This document shows positions 1 through 7,505 of a stretch of DNA of 36,718 nucleotides, piece after piece. Made by a program: the position numbers and the translations under genes. Below the pieces are notes generated by a model. The model saw only the letters and a program-made list of their open reading frames with translations. It was not told where the DNA came from and did no database searches. Where the stretch lies: the NCBI GenBank assembly GCA_007130045.1, contig SLTG01000014.1, positions 1 through 36,718 of the forward strand, given 5' to 3'. Positions within the stretch are counted from its first letter, which is position 1; each line of letters begins with the position of its first letter. Source of the stretch: Opitutales bacterium. Lineage in GTDB: Bacteria > Verrucomicrobiota > Verrucomicrobiia > Opitutales > T3Sed10-336.

Positions 1-56
1 CGTTCGGCCAGAGTTTGTATGCTGTTGATTTTAGCCATCTTGAGATAATTTGACAT
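1..56 (-). CDS. istA: IstA-like transposase, N-terminal fragment cut by the window edge
   Basis: Only the first 18 codons are inside the window. They begin at an ATG at 56, with a second in-frame ATG at 38, and read MSNYLKMAKINSIQTLAER with the last codon incomplete at the edge. IS21-family IstA proteins commonly open with a short NYL-x-MA segment followed by an I-x-x-L helix and then a GWS-x-RRIA helix-turn-helix, and this fragment fits the first part. IstA is the DDE transposase that acts with the ATPase IstB. The fragment is too short to test for the catalytic residues or to tell whether the gene is intact. Confidence 0.45.
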   Translation of the reverse strand, partial: MSNYLKMAKINSIQTLAE

Positions 57-115
57 GCCCCGCCAAAAAACCCCGATTTTGGTAAACCGGCAACTTTTCG
101 GCCGTTTGACTCAAG

Positions 116-152
116 GTGGCTCGTTTTGATTCGTTCCTCAGTGGCTGGTTTT
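116..152 (+). repeat. Two 12-base terminal repeats of the IS21-like element
   Basis: GTGGCTCGTTTT (116-127) and GTGGCTGGTTTT (141-152) differ at one base and are spaced 25 bases apart in direct orientation. Repeats of this sort inside the terminus are transposase-binding sites in IS21-family elements. The function here is inferred from position. Confidence 0.55.
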
Positions 153-188
153 AAGTGACCCCTGACAGATGTAATCAAGCGGATTGGA

Positions 189-449
189 ATGGATTATGAT
201 ATCGAATTGAGGTCGGTGGCATTTGTGGCATCTGGAAATCAAATAAAGAATGTGCGCCTCTTTGCATTGTCGATTCTCGAAGAAGCTTTGCTGGATCAAT
301 TCTCTATGGGTGCGAGACATAGTGCCGCGAGGATGATTGAGAATTTTCTATTTCGTGCGGAGGAATTGGATCATGGGGCCGAAGCTCTTCAGCGTCGTGA
401 GAATGTTATCGCTCGATTGCGAAGTCTCGAGTTTTACGAAATCCATTAA
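189..449 (+). CDS. Small protein of unknown function, 86 aa
   Basis: I do not recognise this protein. It begins with ATG 22 bases beyond the IS end, with a stop codon in frame at 156-158 and a weak GGA upstream. The sequence is mostly helical and charged, with no signal peptide, membrane helix or cysteine motif. The C-terminal half contains a run with many Glu, Arg and Leu that could form a coiled coil. The DNA is visibly more AT-rich than the genes to the right, which suits either a horizontally acquired gene or a remnant truncated by the insertion. It could equally be a chance open frame. No neighbour suggests a role. Confidence 0.4.
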   Translation: MDYDIELRSVAFVASGNQIKNVRLFALSILEEALLDQFSMGARHSAARMIENFLFRAEELDHGAEALQRRENVIARLRSLEFYEIH

Positions 450-512
450 CACGACCGGGGAATCCGCCGGATTGAGCGAGGATCGGAAAGTGTCAGATCT
501 AACCTAACTCCG

Positions 513-780
513 TCACACTTCATTCTTCTCGTTAATCACCAGCCAGGTGACGAGATCGAAGTCTTCGGCGGTGGCGGGGGGTTCGGAATTTCCGGGAAGG
601 GTGCCGTCGCGTCCGGACTGGAGGTGGGCGGCGGAGCGGCGATTTCCTCGTAGCTTGGTCCATTGGGGTCCATCGCGTCCATCCTGTTCTTGCCGCGCCT
701 CCACAGCGCAACGCGCGATCTCATCAACGTCGCGGCAGCGGCGACCCGCCAGGGCTCGGCGGCGCGGAATGAGTGAGGCG
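513..780 (-). pseudogene. Frameshifted 3' remnant of an unidentified gene
   Basis: Two overlapping minus-strand frames join into one plausible C-terminus. One frame, open from beyond 780 and continuing as MRSRVALWRR from an ATG at 724, runs through a Pro-rich stretch (FPEIPNPP). The second frame continues AEDFDLVTWLVINEKNEV to a stop at 513. They meet at a run of six C on this strand (576-581). One extra C there would give a single frame. The upstream part stays open into the end of the neighbouring oxidoreductase gene with no clear start, so this looks like the tail of a broken gene or one with a run-length error. I cannot name the family. Confidence 0.3.
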
Positions 781-788
781 CGCTTCCG

Positions 789-1865
789 CTACCGGTTTTT
801 GTCGGCGTAGTCCTGGGCTTTAAGGCACAGTTCGGCGGCTTTGAACGCGTGTTCCTGTGTCATTGCGTCTTCGGTGCGATTGAGGCAGTCGATGATCAGT
901 TTACCAAAGAACGGATAGCCGACTTTTCCGGATACGTCCATTCGCTGTTCTCCTTCCTCGTTGACGAGGTAAAGTTGATCTCCCTTGCGATCGTTCGCGA
1001 TGTCGACGTATTTGCGTAACTCAATAAAGCCCTTCGTTCCAAAGATGAAGGTGCGGCCGTCGCCCCATGCGCTGAGTCCGTCCGGGGTGAACCAGTCCAC
1101 GCGAAAATAGAACGATGCGCCGTTTTCGCCGACGAGAGACGCTTCACCAAAATCTTCGAACTCCGGATAGTCCGGATGATTGAAGTTGGCAACGCGCGCC
1201 GAATTGACGTTGCCGTCCGTGGCGCCGGTGTAGTGAAGGAATTGTTCGCACTGGTGGCTGCCGATGTCGGTGAGGATGCCGCCGTACTGTTCCTTTTTGT
1301 AAAACCAGTCCGGACGTTTCGAGGGGTCGCCGATTCTGTGAGGTCCGAAGCCCACGACCTGGAATGCGCGACCGATGGCGCCCTGGTCAATAAGGTCGCC
1401 GGCGAACATGGCGCATTCCACGTGAAGGCGCTCGCTGAAATAGACCATGTATTTGCGGCCCGTCTCCGCTGTTTTTTTGCGGGCGGCCTCCAGTTGATCG
1501 AAGGTGGTGAATGGAGTCTTGTCGGTAAAGTAATCCTTTCCGGCGTCCATGACGCGCAAGCCGAGAGGGCCGCGTTCGTTGGGAATCGCGGCGGCGGCGA
1601 CGAGCTTGATTTCGGGATCGTTCAGTATTTGATCCTCGTTTTCAACCGGTTTGACGCCGGGAAACCTCTGGCAAAAGGCCTCGATTTTGGCCGGATCGGG
1701 GTCGTAAACGTACCGCAGTTCCGCGCCGGCTTCAACCAGACCGTTGCATTGACCGTTGATGTGTCCGTGATCGAGGCGGGTTGCCGCGATGGGGAATTCC
1801 CCTTTCTCCACCACAGGCGAAGGTTTTCCCTTAGGGGCGTAGTTCATGCCGTCTTGTGAGCTCAT
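789..1865 (-). CDS. Gfo/Idh/MocA-family oxidoreductase, 358 aa, variant motif
   Basis: This is a predicted NAD(P)-dependent sugar or inositol dehydrogenase-like enzyme. An N-terminal Rossmann domain (about residues 22-145) is followed by the alpha/beta domain with GGILTDIGSHQCEQF at about 195-209, which matches the family's usual D-x3-H region. Two features are unusual. The glycine-rich loop reads IAATRLDHGHINGQ rather than G-x-G-x-x-G, and the usual catalytic EKP is DKTP (residues 115-118), although its lysine is kept. Such variants occur in divergent subgroups, so cofactor use and activity are uncertain. There is no export signal. The ATG at 1865 follows no clear Shine-Dalgarno. The gene lies downstream of a sugar isomerase-like gene on the same strand, which suggests carbohydrate catabolism. 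Confidence 0.88.
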   Translation of the reverse strand: MSSQDGMNYAPKGKPSPVVEKGEFPIAATRLDHGHINGQCNGLVEAGAELRYVYDPDPAKIEAFCQRFPGVKPVENEDQILNDPEIKLVAAAAIPNERGPLGLRVMDAGKDYFTDKTPFTTFDQLEAARKKTAETGRKYMVYFSERLHVECAMFAGDLIDQGAIGRAFQVVGFGPHRIGDPSKRPDWFYKKEQYGGILTDIGSHQCEQFLHYTGATDGNVNSARVANFNHPDYPEFEDFGEASLVGENGASFYFRVDWFTPDGLSAWGDGRTFIFGTKGFIELRKYVDIANDRKGDQLYLVNEEGEQRMDVSGKVGYPFFGKLIIDCLNRTEDAMTQEHAFKAAELCLKAQDYADKNR

Positions 1866-2034
1866 GGATGTCGCAGTGTTCAGGTTTAAGAGATGATAAT
1901 GGATTCGGCCGGAGGCATTGAAAAGAGAAAATCGGACCGGAGGCTCGGATGCGGGCGACGAGGGCGTTTCGGAGAATTTGATTTCGGATCTTGGATTTTC
2001 CAGCGTGTGCTTTGCGAGCTATCGATTTACGGGG

Positions 2035-2069
2035 TCCTCCCCGGCAAGCCCCGGTCGGGCTGGGGAGGA
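2035..2069. repeat. Hairpin with 8-bp stem just beyond the isomerase stop codon
   Basis: TCCTCCCC (2035-2042) pairs with GGGGAGGA (2062-2069) across a 19-base loop containing GGCAAGC. It sits 7 bases past the stop codon of the minus-strand isomerase-like gene and could stabilise or end that transcript. No T-run follows on either strand, so a classical intrinsic terminator is not supported. Confidence 0.5.
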
Positions 2070-2076
2070 TACCCGA

Positions 2077-2850
2077 TCAATTCTCGCACAAATGGTCTCG
2101 GATGTACTCGAAACTCTGCCGGGCGGATTCGAACGGATCCCCCGGGCAAACGTCCTGTTCGACGACGAACCATCGGCAGCCGCCTTTTTCGGCGGCGGCG
2201 ATGATCGGTTTGAAGTTGATGTTGCCGTTTCCGATTTCCGCGAATTCGGGTTTCATGTCCGCGGAGATTCGGTAATCCTTCAGGTGAAGGATGGGCAGGC
2301 GCCCGGCGAGCCGTTCGCACCATTCCAGCGGGCTGGCGCCCGCGTATTGGATCCAGTAAGTGTCGATTTCGGCTTGCATCCAGCGCGGGTCGGTTTCCTC
2401 GAAGATCCGCTCGTAAACGGTCTTCCCGTCGAGTTGCAGGAACTCGCGCTGGTGATTGTGATACGCGAGGGTGATTCCTGCTTCAGCGAGGATGCGGCCG
2501 GCACTGTTGAGTTTTTTTATCCAATCGTCGATGAATTCCTTCGACGTTAAATCGACGTCTTTGGGAAACGGATACGCGGTGAGCGAACAGTTCAGTTTCC
2601 CGAGCCGTTCAATCACCTTTTCGGGCTCGTTCAGGATGCTTTCGGCGGGTTCGTGGGTGGCGCAAATGGTGATTCCCTCTCCGTCGACAATCTTCACGAG
2701 TTCGTCTTCGTCGATAGGGCCCATCATGCTGGCCTGAATCGCGCTGTAACCGATTTCACGGACTTTTTTCAGCGAACTCGCAATGTCGGCCGGGTTTTTT
2801 ATCGATTCCCGGATGGTAAAGGTCTGAAGGGCGACTTGATTGATTTTCAT
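2077..2850 (-). CDS. Sugar phosphate isomerase/epimerase-like TIM-barrel protein, 257 aa
   Basis: This belongs to the xylose isomerase-like (AP endonuclease 2) superfamily of metal-dependent TIM barrels that isomerise or epimerise sugars and cyclitols. Visible metal-site candidates are YHNHQREF (130-137, including Glu136), AEIDTYW (160-166, with Asp163), LHLKDY (188-193, with His189) and VVEQD (229-233, with Glu231). Length is normal for the single-domain members and there is no signal peptide, so the protein is cytosolic. The start is the ATG at 2850, giving MKINQVALQTF, a typical first strand. Gfo/Idh/MocA oxidoreductases lie on both sides in the same orientation. This pairing often serves oxidation-isomerisation routes for inositol or unusual sugars. 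The substrate cannot be read from sequence. Confidence 0.88.
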   Translation of the reverse strand: MKINQVALQTFTIRESIKNPADIASSLKKVREIGYSAIQASMMGPIDEDELVKIVDGEGITICATHEPAESILNEPEKVIERLGKLNCSLTAYPFPKDVDLTSKEFIDDWIKKLNSAGRILAEAGITLAYHNHQREFLQLDGKTVYERIFEETDPRWMQAEIDTYWIQYAGASPLEWCERLAGRLPILHLKDYRISADMKPEFAEIGNGNINFKPIIAAAEKGGCRWFVVEQDVCPGDPFESARQSFEYIRDHLCEN

Positions 2851-2900
2851 GAGCGAAGCGCGGGTTTGAAGTGAAAGGCGAGGGCCGGCGCGAATCGTAT

Positions 2901-3076
2901 CCGGGGCCGGCCCCGGGGTTCTAAAGCACGAAATGTGATTGTGAATTCAGACATGTTTTTCTACGGGACTCGGCAGTAAGTTGCTTGCGTCTGTCCCGGC
3001 AAGCACGGGACTTCTCCCGCGACCGCGGGATCAACAGAGGCGTGAGTTTTTCGCACGCAACCCGCGGCAAGCCGGG
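2901..3076. repeat. Cluster of four palindromes in the 2851-3139 gap
   Basis: The gap between two minus-strand genes holds four compact inverted repeats. They are the perfect 16-base palindrome CCGGGGCCGGCCCCGG (2901-2916); GTCCCG and CGGGAC around the loop GCAAGCA (2993-3011); TCCCGC and GCGGGA around GACC (3015-3030); and CCCG and CGGG around CGGCAAGC (3061-3076). The GGCAAGC loop recurs in the hairpin at 2035-2069. This resembles a dispersed REP-like intergenic family. No gene is apparent in the gap. Confidence 0.5.
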
Positions 3077-3139
3077 ATTTCGTCGCGCGGCACGGGCCTC
3101 AAGATGCGTGCGTCACTTCGCGTCTGAGGCTACGCCTCG

Positions 3140-4294
3140 CTAAGCGTCAAATGACTTTGTGAAGTCTTCATCGGATTTGCGGACCACTTTCTTCTGGTGG
3201 GTGGAGCCCTGGATTTTCTGATTGAGGGCCTCCTCGTATGCGGCGCCGTCGAGGGGAAGTTCCACGGTTGCGTCGCGGAACGCCGAGTAGAGCATGGCGT
3301 TCGCCAGTTCGACCGAGTGAATGCCCTCCGCCGCGGGAGCGATGAGTTCCTTGCCGTGCAGGATCGCGTCGGTGAAGTTCCGCAGGATCTCCACGTGTTT
3401 TCCGGCCGTTCCTTTGACGGGAATGCTGACCTCCCACACATCCGGCCTCGCGAATGCCTGATCGGAGGTGCGGCTGAATTCGCTCATCGGCACTTCATTT
3501 CGAAGGAAGTTCAGTTGCTGGTCTTCAACGACGAGCCGACCCTGTTCACCGACCACCTCAAGCCGGTTTGTGCCCGGGGCTTCGCCGGTGTTTGTGATGA
3601 AGATCGCCGTGGCGCCGTCGGCGTACTCCATGTAGGCGGTGACGTCGTCCTCGACCTCAATGTCGTGGAATTTGCGGAATCCGCAAAAGCTTCTGACTTT
3701 TGCCGGCATCCCGAATATCCACTGGAAGAGGTCGAGTTGGTGGGGGCACTGGTTGAGCAGCACGCCGCCGCCTTCCCCCTTCCACGTTGCGCGCCAGCCC
3801 CCGGATGCGTAGTAGGTTTCCGTGCGGAACCACGTGGTAATGATCCAGTTGATGCGCCAAATCCGCCCGAGCTCGCCATTCTTAACGAGTTCCCGCACCT
3901 TCTTGTAATACGGTTCGGTCCGCTGGTTGAACATTGCGGCGAAGACCAGGTTCGGGTTTTTTTCGTGCGCTGCGATCAGGCGCTCGCAGTCGGCCTTGTG
4001 GACGGAAATCGGCTTTTCAACGAGAAGGTGAATTCCGTTTTCCAGCGCTTCGATGCCGATGGTGGTGTGCGAATAGTGCGGCGTCGCGACCAGGACCGCG
4101 TCCACATCGCCCGAGCGGAACATTTCTCCGGTGTCGCCGTAGCTTTTGATGTCCGGAAACCGTGCAAGGGACGCTTTATCAACGTCGAAGACCCCCGCCA
4201 ATTCGCAGCCGGGAACCTTACCGTCCTGAAGGCTTTTCGCGTGGGCCGTCCCCATGTTTCCCATTCCAATTATACCGAGTCGGACTTTTTTCAT
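3140..4294 (-). CDS. Gfo/Idh/MocA-family oxidoreductase, 384 aa, canonical motifs
   Basis: This is an NAD(P)-dependent sugar/cyclitol dehydrogenase-like enzyme. The dinucleotide loop GMGNMG is at residues 10-15. The signature EKP is at 93-95, with Lys94 as the likely catalytic lysine. The substrate domain carries GGGVLLNQCPHQLDLF at 175-190, whose His185 and Asp188 match the family's catalytic H-x2-D. The length is usual. The ATG at 4294 directly precedes the first Rossmann strand. No twin-arginine or Sec signal is seen, so it is cytosolic, unlike some family members. It is transcribed in the same direction as the isomerase-like protein and the second oxidoreductase, with gaps of about 200-290 bases, so these may be separate transcripts serving a related pathway. 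The substrate is unknown. Confidence 0.92.
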   Translation of the reverse strand: MKKVRLGIIGMGNMGTAHAKSLQDGKVPGCELAGVFDVDKASLARFPDIKSYGDTGEMFRSGDVDAVLVATPHYSHTTIGIEALENGIHLLVEKPISVHKADCERLIAAHEKNPNLVFAAMFNQRTEPYYKKVRELVKNGELGRIWRINWIITTWFRTETYYASGGWRATWKGEGGGVLLNQCPHQLDLFQWIFGMPAKVRSFCGFRKFHDIEVEDDVTAYMEYADGATAIFITNTGEAPGTNRLEVVGEQGRLVVEDQQLNFLRNEVPMSEFSRTSDQAFARPDVWEVSIPVKGTAGKHVEILRNFTDAILHGKELIAPAAEGIHSVELANAMLYSAFRDATVELPLDGAAYEEALNQKIQGSTHQKKVVRKSDEDFTKSFDA

Positions 4295-4435
4295 AATAAC
4301 GGATGTAAGTGGGTATCGCCCATTAAAACAGGGAATGTTCAGGGGGGGTCAACCTCAAAAGCACGAAAGGGCCGGGGCGACCTTGACTTGTTGCCTGACT
4401 GGGTTTGGCTCCCGGCCGGCGCCGTTCCGGGTGGA

Positions 4436-5230
4436 TCAGGAAGAATCGAGAAACCGGCGGAGTCGGTCTGGGGCGTCTGTGGTAATCGCGTCGAGACCCA
4501 TCTCGACGGCCGATCGAAACTCCAATTCGCGGTTGACCGTCCAGGTCCAGACCGGAAATCCCGGTTCGTGGAGGCGCCGGACATTCGATTTGGTCAATCC
4601 CCGGAAATCCCAATTCACGATGCGCGCTCCGGTGTTGCGAATGGCGGGAATCACGTCGATGGGCATAGTCCGTTTCCCGAGCGCGGCGAGCGTTACTGTG
4701 GAATCGGCGAAGTGCAGGGCGCGCAGGAACTGCCAGTCGAAGGACTGCACGCAGACGGATTGCACCGCTTTCATGCGTCTGAGAAGGTCGAGAATGCGCC
4801 GAGGCGCGCCGGACTTGCGTTCGAGGACCGGAATGCCGCCGCCTTTGAGGATTTCCTTGACCGCCTCTTCCACGGTCGGGATTCCGATCCCGGCGAAGGA
4901 AGGGTTCTTTCGGGCGCCGGCATCCCATCCCGCGATCACGGCGCTGGAGGAGGTGGAGATCCGTCGCTTCGCCGCCTGGGGCGAACGGTCGAGGTCGATG
5001 CAGCGGGATACGTGGTCGTCGTGGGCGCAGACCAAGACTCCATTCGCGGTTTCCCGAAAATCGAGTTCCACCATGTCGGCTCCGGCGGCGAGCGCGGCGC
5101 GGAACGACGGGAGGGTGTTTTCCGGATAGGATTCGGCATGGCCCCTGTGGCCGATCACCCACGGAACACCGTCCCGGATTCCGGTCCAATCGGGTTTGCG
5201 AAACTTCCCGGTGTTCATGTCGTCGGCCAT
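4436..5230 (-). CDS. Glycerophosphodiester phosphodiesterase (GDPD/UgpQ type), 264 aa
   Basis: Predicted to hydrolyse glycerophosphodiesters to glycerol-3-phosphate and an alcohol, recycling phospholipid head groups. The GDPD TIM-barrel motifs are in order: GHRGH at 27-31, ESYPENT at 33-39, ELD at 55-57 (metal ligands), HDD at 70-72 (catalytic His70), a LERK segment at 136-139 in place of the usual E-x-K strand, WTWTVN near the C-terminus, and a final DAITTDAPD. There is no signal peptide, pointing to a cytosolic UgpQ-like rather than periplasmic GlpQ-like enzyme. Two ATGs (codons 1 and 5) are possible starts. The gene is divergent from miaA across a 173-base gap, so that gap should hold promoters for both. 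Confidence 0.92.
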   Translation of the reverse strand: MADDMNTGKFRKPDWTGIRDGVPWVIGHRGHAESYPENTLPSFRAALAAGADMVELDFRETANGVLVCAHDDHVSRCIDLDRSPQAAKRRISTSSSAVIAGWDAGARKNPSFAGIGIPTVEEAVKEILKGGGIPVLERKSGAPRRILDLLRRMKAVQSVCVQSFDWQFLRALHFADSTVTLAALGKRTMPIDVIPAIRNTGARIVNWDFRGLTKSNVRRLHEPGFPVWTWTVNRELEFRSAVEMGLDAITTDAPDRLRRFLDSS

Positions 5231-5403
5231 TTTGTGAGTGAAATCTTGTTTGGTGTGAAGCCGGTGGCCCCGGAGAGTCTGAGATTATGGAATATGGGAA
5301 GAGTGCGACTCTTTGAAAAGTTGTAAGTGGGGTTCGTTCAGTTTTCTTGTTCCGAAGACCGGGATCCCTTACCTGTTGAGCTAAGATCGCTTCAGGAAAT
5401 CTC

Positions 5404-6339
5404 ATGGAAAAAGTCCTTTACATATTGACCGGTTGCACGGCGGCCGGAAAGACGGCGATCGCTCTGGAGTTGGCCGTGCGGCATCGGATGGAGGTCGTTT
5501 CGTGCGACTCGATGCTCTTTTACAGGGGGATGGACATCGGCACGGCGAAGCCCTCGCCGACGGAAATGGAGCGGGTTCCGCATCACCTGATCGACTTGGT
5601 TCCGGTGGACGAGACCTTCAGCGTCGGGCGCTACGTGCCGTTGGCGCAACAGGCGGTCGATCAGATACTTTCGCGGGGAAAGCGTCCTCTCGTGGTCGGA
5701 GGGAGCGGGTTCTACCTCAAGAGCTTCCTGGAACCTGTCGTAGATGAACTGGAGGTCGGTCCCGCGGTGCGGGACCGGGTGGCGGAGCTCGAGCGGACGG
5801 GAGGGTTGCAGGCGTTGACCGGGGAACTGCTCCGGCTGAATCCGCGTGGCTTGGGGACCCTCGACCCGAAAAATCCGCGCCGGGTTGCGCGCGCTTTGGA
5901 ACGTTGCCTGGCGAGCGGGCGAAGCCTGGCGGAGATCGAGGCCGATTTCCGGGCCCTGCCGCCGCCGTTTCCGGGTTTTGAAAAACGGGTCTGCGTTCTG
6001 GACCGTGACTCCGTCGAACTCGAGCTCAGGATCGACCGGCGTGCGCGGGAGATGGTTGAGGGAGGGCTTATCGAAGAAGTGCGGAGGTTGCGGGAGCAGG
6101 GGATCGAGTGTAATCCGGCCGCGGCCCGCGCCATCGGCTATCGCGAAACGCTGGCCTGGCTGGACGACCCGCGGCGATGTTCGAAAGAGGACCTTGCCGC
6201 GCGGATCGCCGCCGACACACGGGGACTCGTCAGGAAGCAGCGCACATGGTTCCGGGGTCAGCTTCAGGGCGCGCGCCGCGCGATGGCCGGGGAGGAGGCG
6301 ACTTCCGCCGAACACGCGCTCTTCGGGCGTGAAGATTGA
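5404..6339 (+). CDS. miaA: tRNA dimethylallyltransferase, 311 aa
   Basis: Transfers a dimethylallyl group to N6 of A37 in tRNAs reading codons that begin with U, making i6A. The P-loop at residues 10-17 reads GCTAAGKT where most family members have GPTASGKT, so Pro is replaced by Cys. The next motif, SCDSMLFYRGMDIGTAKP (33-50), contains the conserved Asp35, and VPHHLID and VVGGSGFYLKSF follow as in other MiaA proteins. RAIGYRE in the C-terminal third is the usual tRNA-contact region. Length is typical. AGGAA sits 8 bases before the ATG. It is the first plus-strand gene before the ribosomal cluster but is separated from rpsL by a promoter-like region, so it is probably a separate unit. Confidence 0.96.
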   Translation: MEKVLYILTGCTAAGKTAIALELAVRHRMEVVSCDSMLFYRGMDIGTAKPSPTEMERVPHHLIDLVPVDETFSVGRYVPLAQQAVDQILSRGKRPLVVGGSGFYLKSFLEPVVDELEVGPAVRDRVAELERTGGLQALTGELLRLNPRGLGTLDPKNPRRVARALERCLASGRSLAEIEADFRALPPPFPGFEKRVCVLDRDSVELELRIDRRAREMVEGGLIEEVRRLREQGIECNPAAARAIGYRETLAWLDDPRRCSKEDLAARIAADTRGLVRKQRTWFRGQLQGARRAMAGEEATSAEHALFGRED

Positions 6340-6563
6340 TCGGGATTGCGCGGCTTTTTTCGTGCCGCCGGGGAATTTCGGGCCGCAATTTCCTACGATT
6401 CATCCTTGCGGTCGGGATCTTTTGTGATCACGTTTTCACGTTTGGGGGAGAGACGTGAGTCGTGGCGGAGCCCGTCCACGACTCCGGCTTCACCATCGTA
6501 TTCAACAGGGATGGCGCACGGCGCACCATCGCCGCTGCTGAAAAAAGTATTAAAAATAAAAAA

Positions 6564-6598
6564 AATGGCTTGCCCGCCATTCGGTGAGTCCTCATTTT
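6564..6598 (+). promoter_or_regulatory. Candidate promoter of the rpsL operon with an inverted repeat around the -35
   Basis: A tract of A and T (about 6541-6565) is followed by TTGCCC (6570-6575), a 17-base spacer and CATTTT (6593-6598). The first transcribed base would fall about 30 bases before rpsL. The -35-like hexamer is exactly flanked by AATGGC (6564-6569) and GCCATT (6576-6581), a perfect 6-bp inverted repeat that could be a regulator site. The -10 is weak on its own, but the element mirrors the better one before rpsM. The rest of 6340-6563 shows no gene. Confidence 0.4.
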
Positions 6599-6636
6599 GA
6601 TCTCTTTTCACCGATTAACCGTCATTCAATTTTTCC

Positions 6637-7011
6637 ATGCCCACGATTAATCAACTCGTACGCAAAGGCCGCAAGGCCGTCAAAACCAAGACCAAATCGC
6701 CGGCCCTGGACCGAAATCCGTTTCGCCGGGGGGTTTGTGTCCAGGTGATGACGCGTACGCCCAAGAAGCCGAACTCCGCCATCCGCAAAGTGGCGAAAGT
6801 CCGCCTTACGAACGGGACAGAGGTGATTTCCTATATTCCGGACGAAGGCCACAACCTCCAGGAGCACAGCATCGTACTGGTGCGCGGTGGCCGGGTTAAG
6901 GATTTGCCGGGCGTGCGGTATCACATCGTTCGCGGTGCGCTGGACAGCCAGGGCGTGGAAAAGCGCAGGCGCAGCCGCTCGAAATACGGAGTCAAACGTC
7001 CCAAGAAGTAA
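6637..7011 (+). CDS. rpsL: 30S ribosomal protein S12
   Basis: uS12 lies at the decoding centre of the 30S subunit and contributes to accuracy. At 124 aa it has normal bacterial length. It carries [10 protein letters not shown], containing the lysine whose substitution gives streptomycin resistance (here the sensitive Lys is present), and [10 protein letters not shown], with the Asp that is methylthiolated in many bacteria. The ATG at 6637 has no Shine-Dalgarno, being preceded by CAATTTTTCC. It is the first gene of the long ribosomal cluster, 6 bases before rpsG. Confidence 0.99.
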   Translation: MPTINQLVRKGRKAVKTKTKSPALDRNPFRRGVCVQVMTRTPKKPNSAIRKVAKVRLTNGTEVISYIPDEGHNLQEHSIVLVRGGRVKDLPGVRYHIVRGALDSQGVEKRRRSRSKYGVKRPKK

Positions 7012-7017
7012 ACGATC

Positions 7018-7491
7018 ATGTCACGCCGCAGAAAAGCCGTTCGCAGAACGATCATTCCCGATTCCCGTTATAGCAGCACGTTGGTGACGCAGCTTATCAA
7101 CATCATCATGGTGGACGGTAAGAAATCCACCGCGCAGCGCATCGTGTACGGTGCGTTCGAACGGGTGAGCGAGAAGCTGGGCAAGGGCGATCCCATCGAC
7201 CTGCTTCTCGGGGCGATGGAAAATATTCGTCCCCGCCTGGAAGTGAAGAGCCGCCGTGTCGGGGGCGCCACCTACCAGGTGCCGGTCGAGGTTCCCTTCG
7301 AACGCCAGCAGAGCGTGGCTTTCCGGTGGCTGATCGCCTCGGCGAAGGGCCGCAAGGGAACGGCGATGCGCGACGCCCTCGCCGACGAGATCGTCGATGC
7401 CTACAACAAAACAGGAGCCGTGGTGAAGAAGCGTGAGGACACTCACCGCATGGCCCAGGCGAATCGTGCGTTCGCGCACTTACGCTGGTAA
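7018..7491 (+). CDS. rpsG: 30S ribosomal protein S7
   Basis: uS7 nucleates assembly of the 3' major domain of 16S rRNA and lines the E-site exit channel. The 157-aa sequence begins MSRRRKAVRR and ends with the characteristic THRMAQANRAFAHLRW. The conserved RVGGATYQVPVEV beta-hairpin is intact. In enterobacteria S7 represses its own operon by binding the rpsL-rpsG spacer, but here that spacer is only 6 bases, so that mechanism is unlikely. Confidence 0.99.
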   Translation: MSRRRKAVRRTIIPDSRYSSTLVTQLINIIMVDGKKSTAQRIVYGAFERVSEKLGKGDPIDLLLGAMENIRPRLEVKSRRVGGATYQVPVEVPFERQQSVAFRWLIASAKGRKGTAMRDALADEIVDAYNKTGAVVKKREDTHRMAQANRAFAHLRW

Positions 7492-7505
7492 CACTTTGAT
7501 CCGAT

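Larger units (their letters stand above)
1..167 (-). mobile_element. End of an IS21-like insertion sequence (partial, runs off the left edge)
   Basis: Read on the minus strand from 167, the sequence begins TGTCAGGGGTCACTTAAAAC. It continues with two near-identical 12-base repeats and then an open frame starting at 56 that resembles the N-terminus of IstA. A terminus beginning TG, with multiple short repeats just inside the end and the transposase gene reading inward, is typical of IS21-family ends. The other end and any target duplication lie outside the window. The family call rests on this layout and on the IstA-like start, not on a database match. Confidence 0.55.

Noticed and set aside
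2100-2150. A GGATTCGAAC string resembling a reverse tRNA T-arm
   Set aside because: It is inside the isomerase-like coding sequence and there is no acceptor stem, D-arm or anticodon arm around it.
3197-5326. A 709-codon open frame on the plus strand
   Set aside because: It is antisense to the canonical oxidoreductase and the phosphodiesterase, whose motifs are intact on the minus strand; it shows no family features. Long antisense frames are common in GC-rich DNA.
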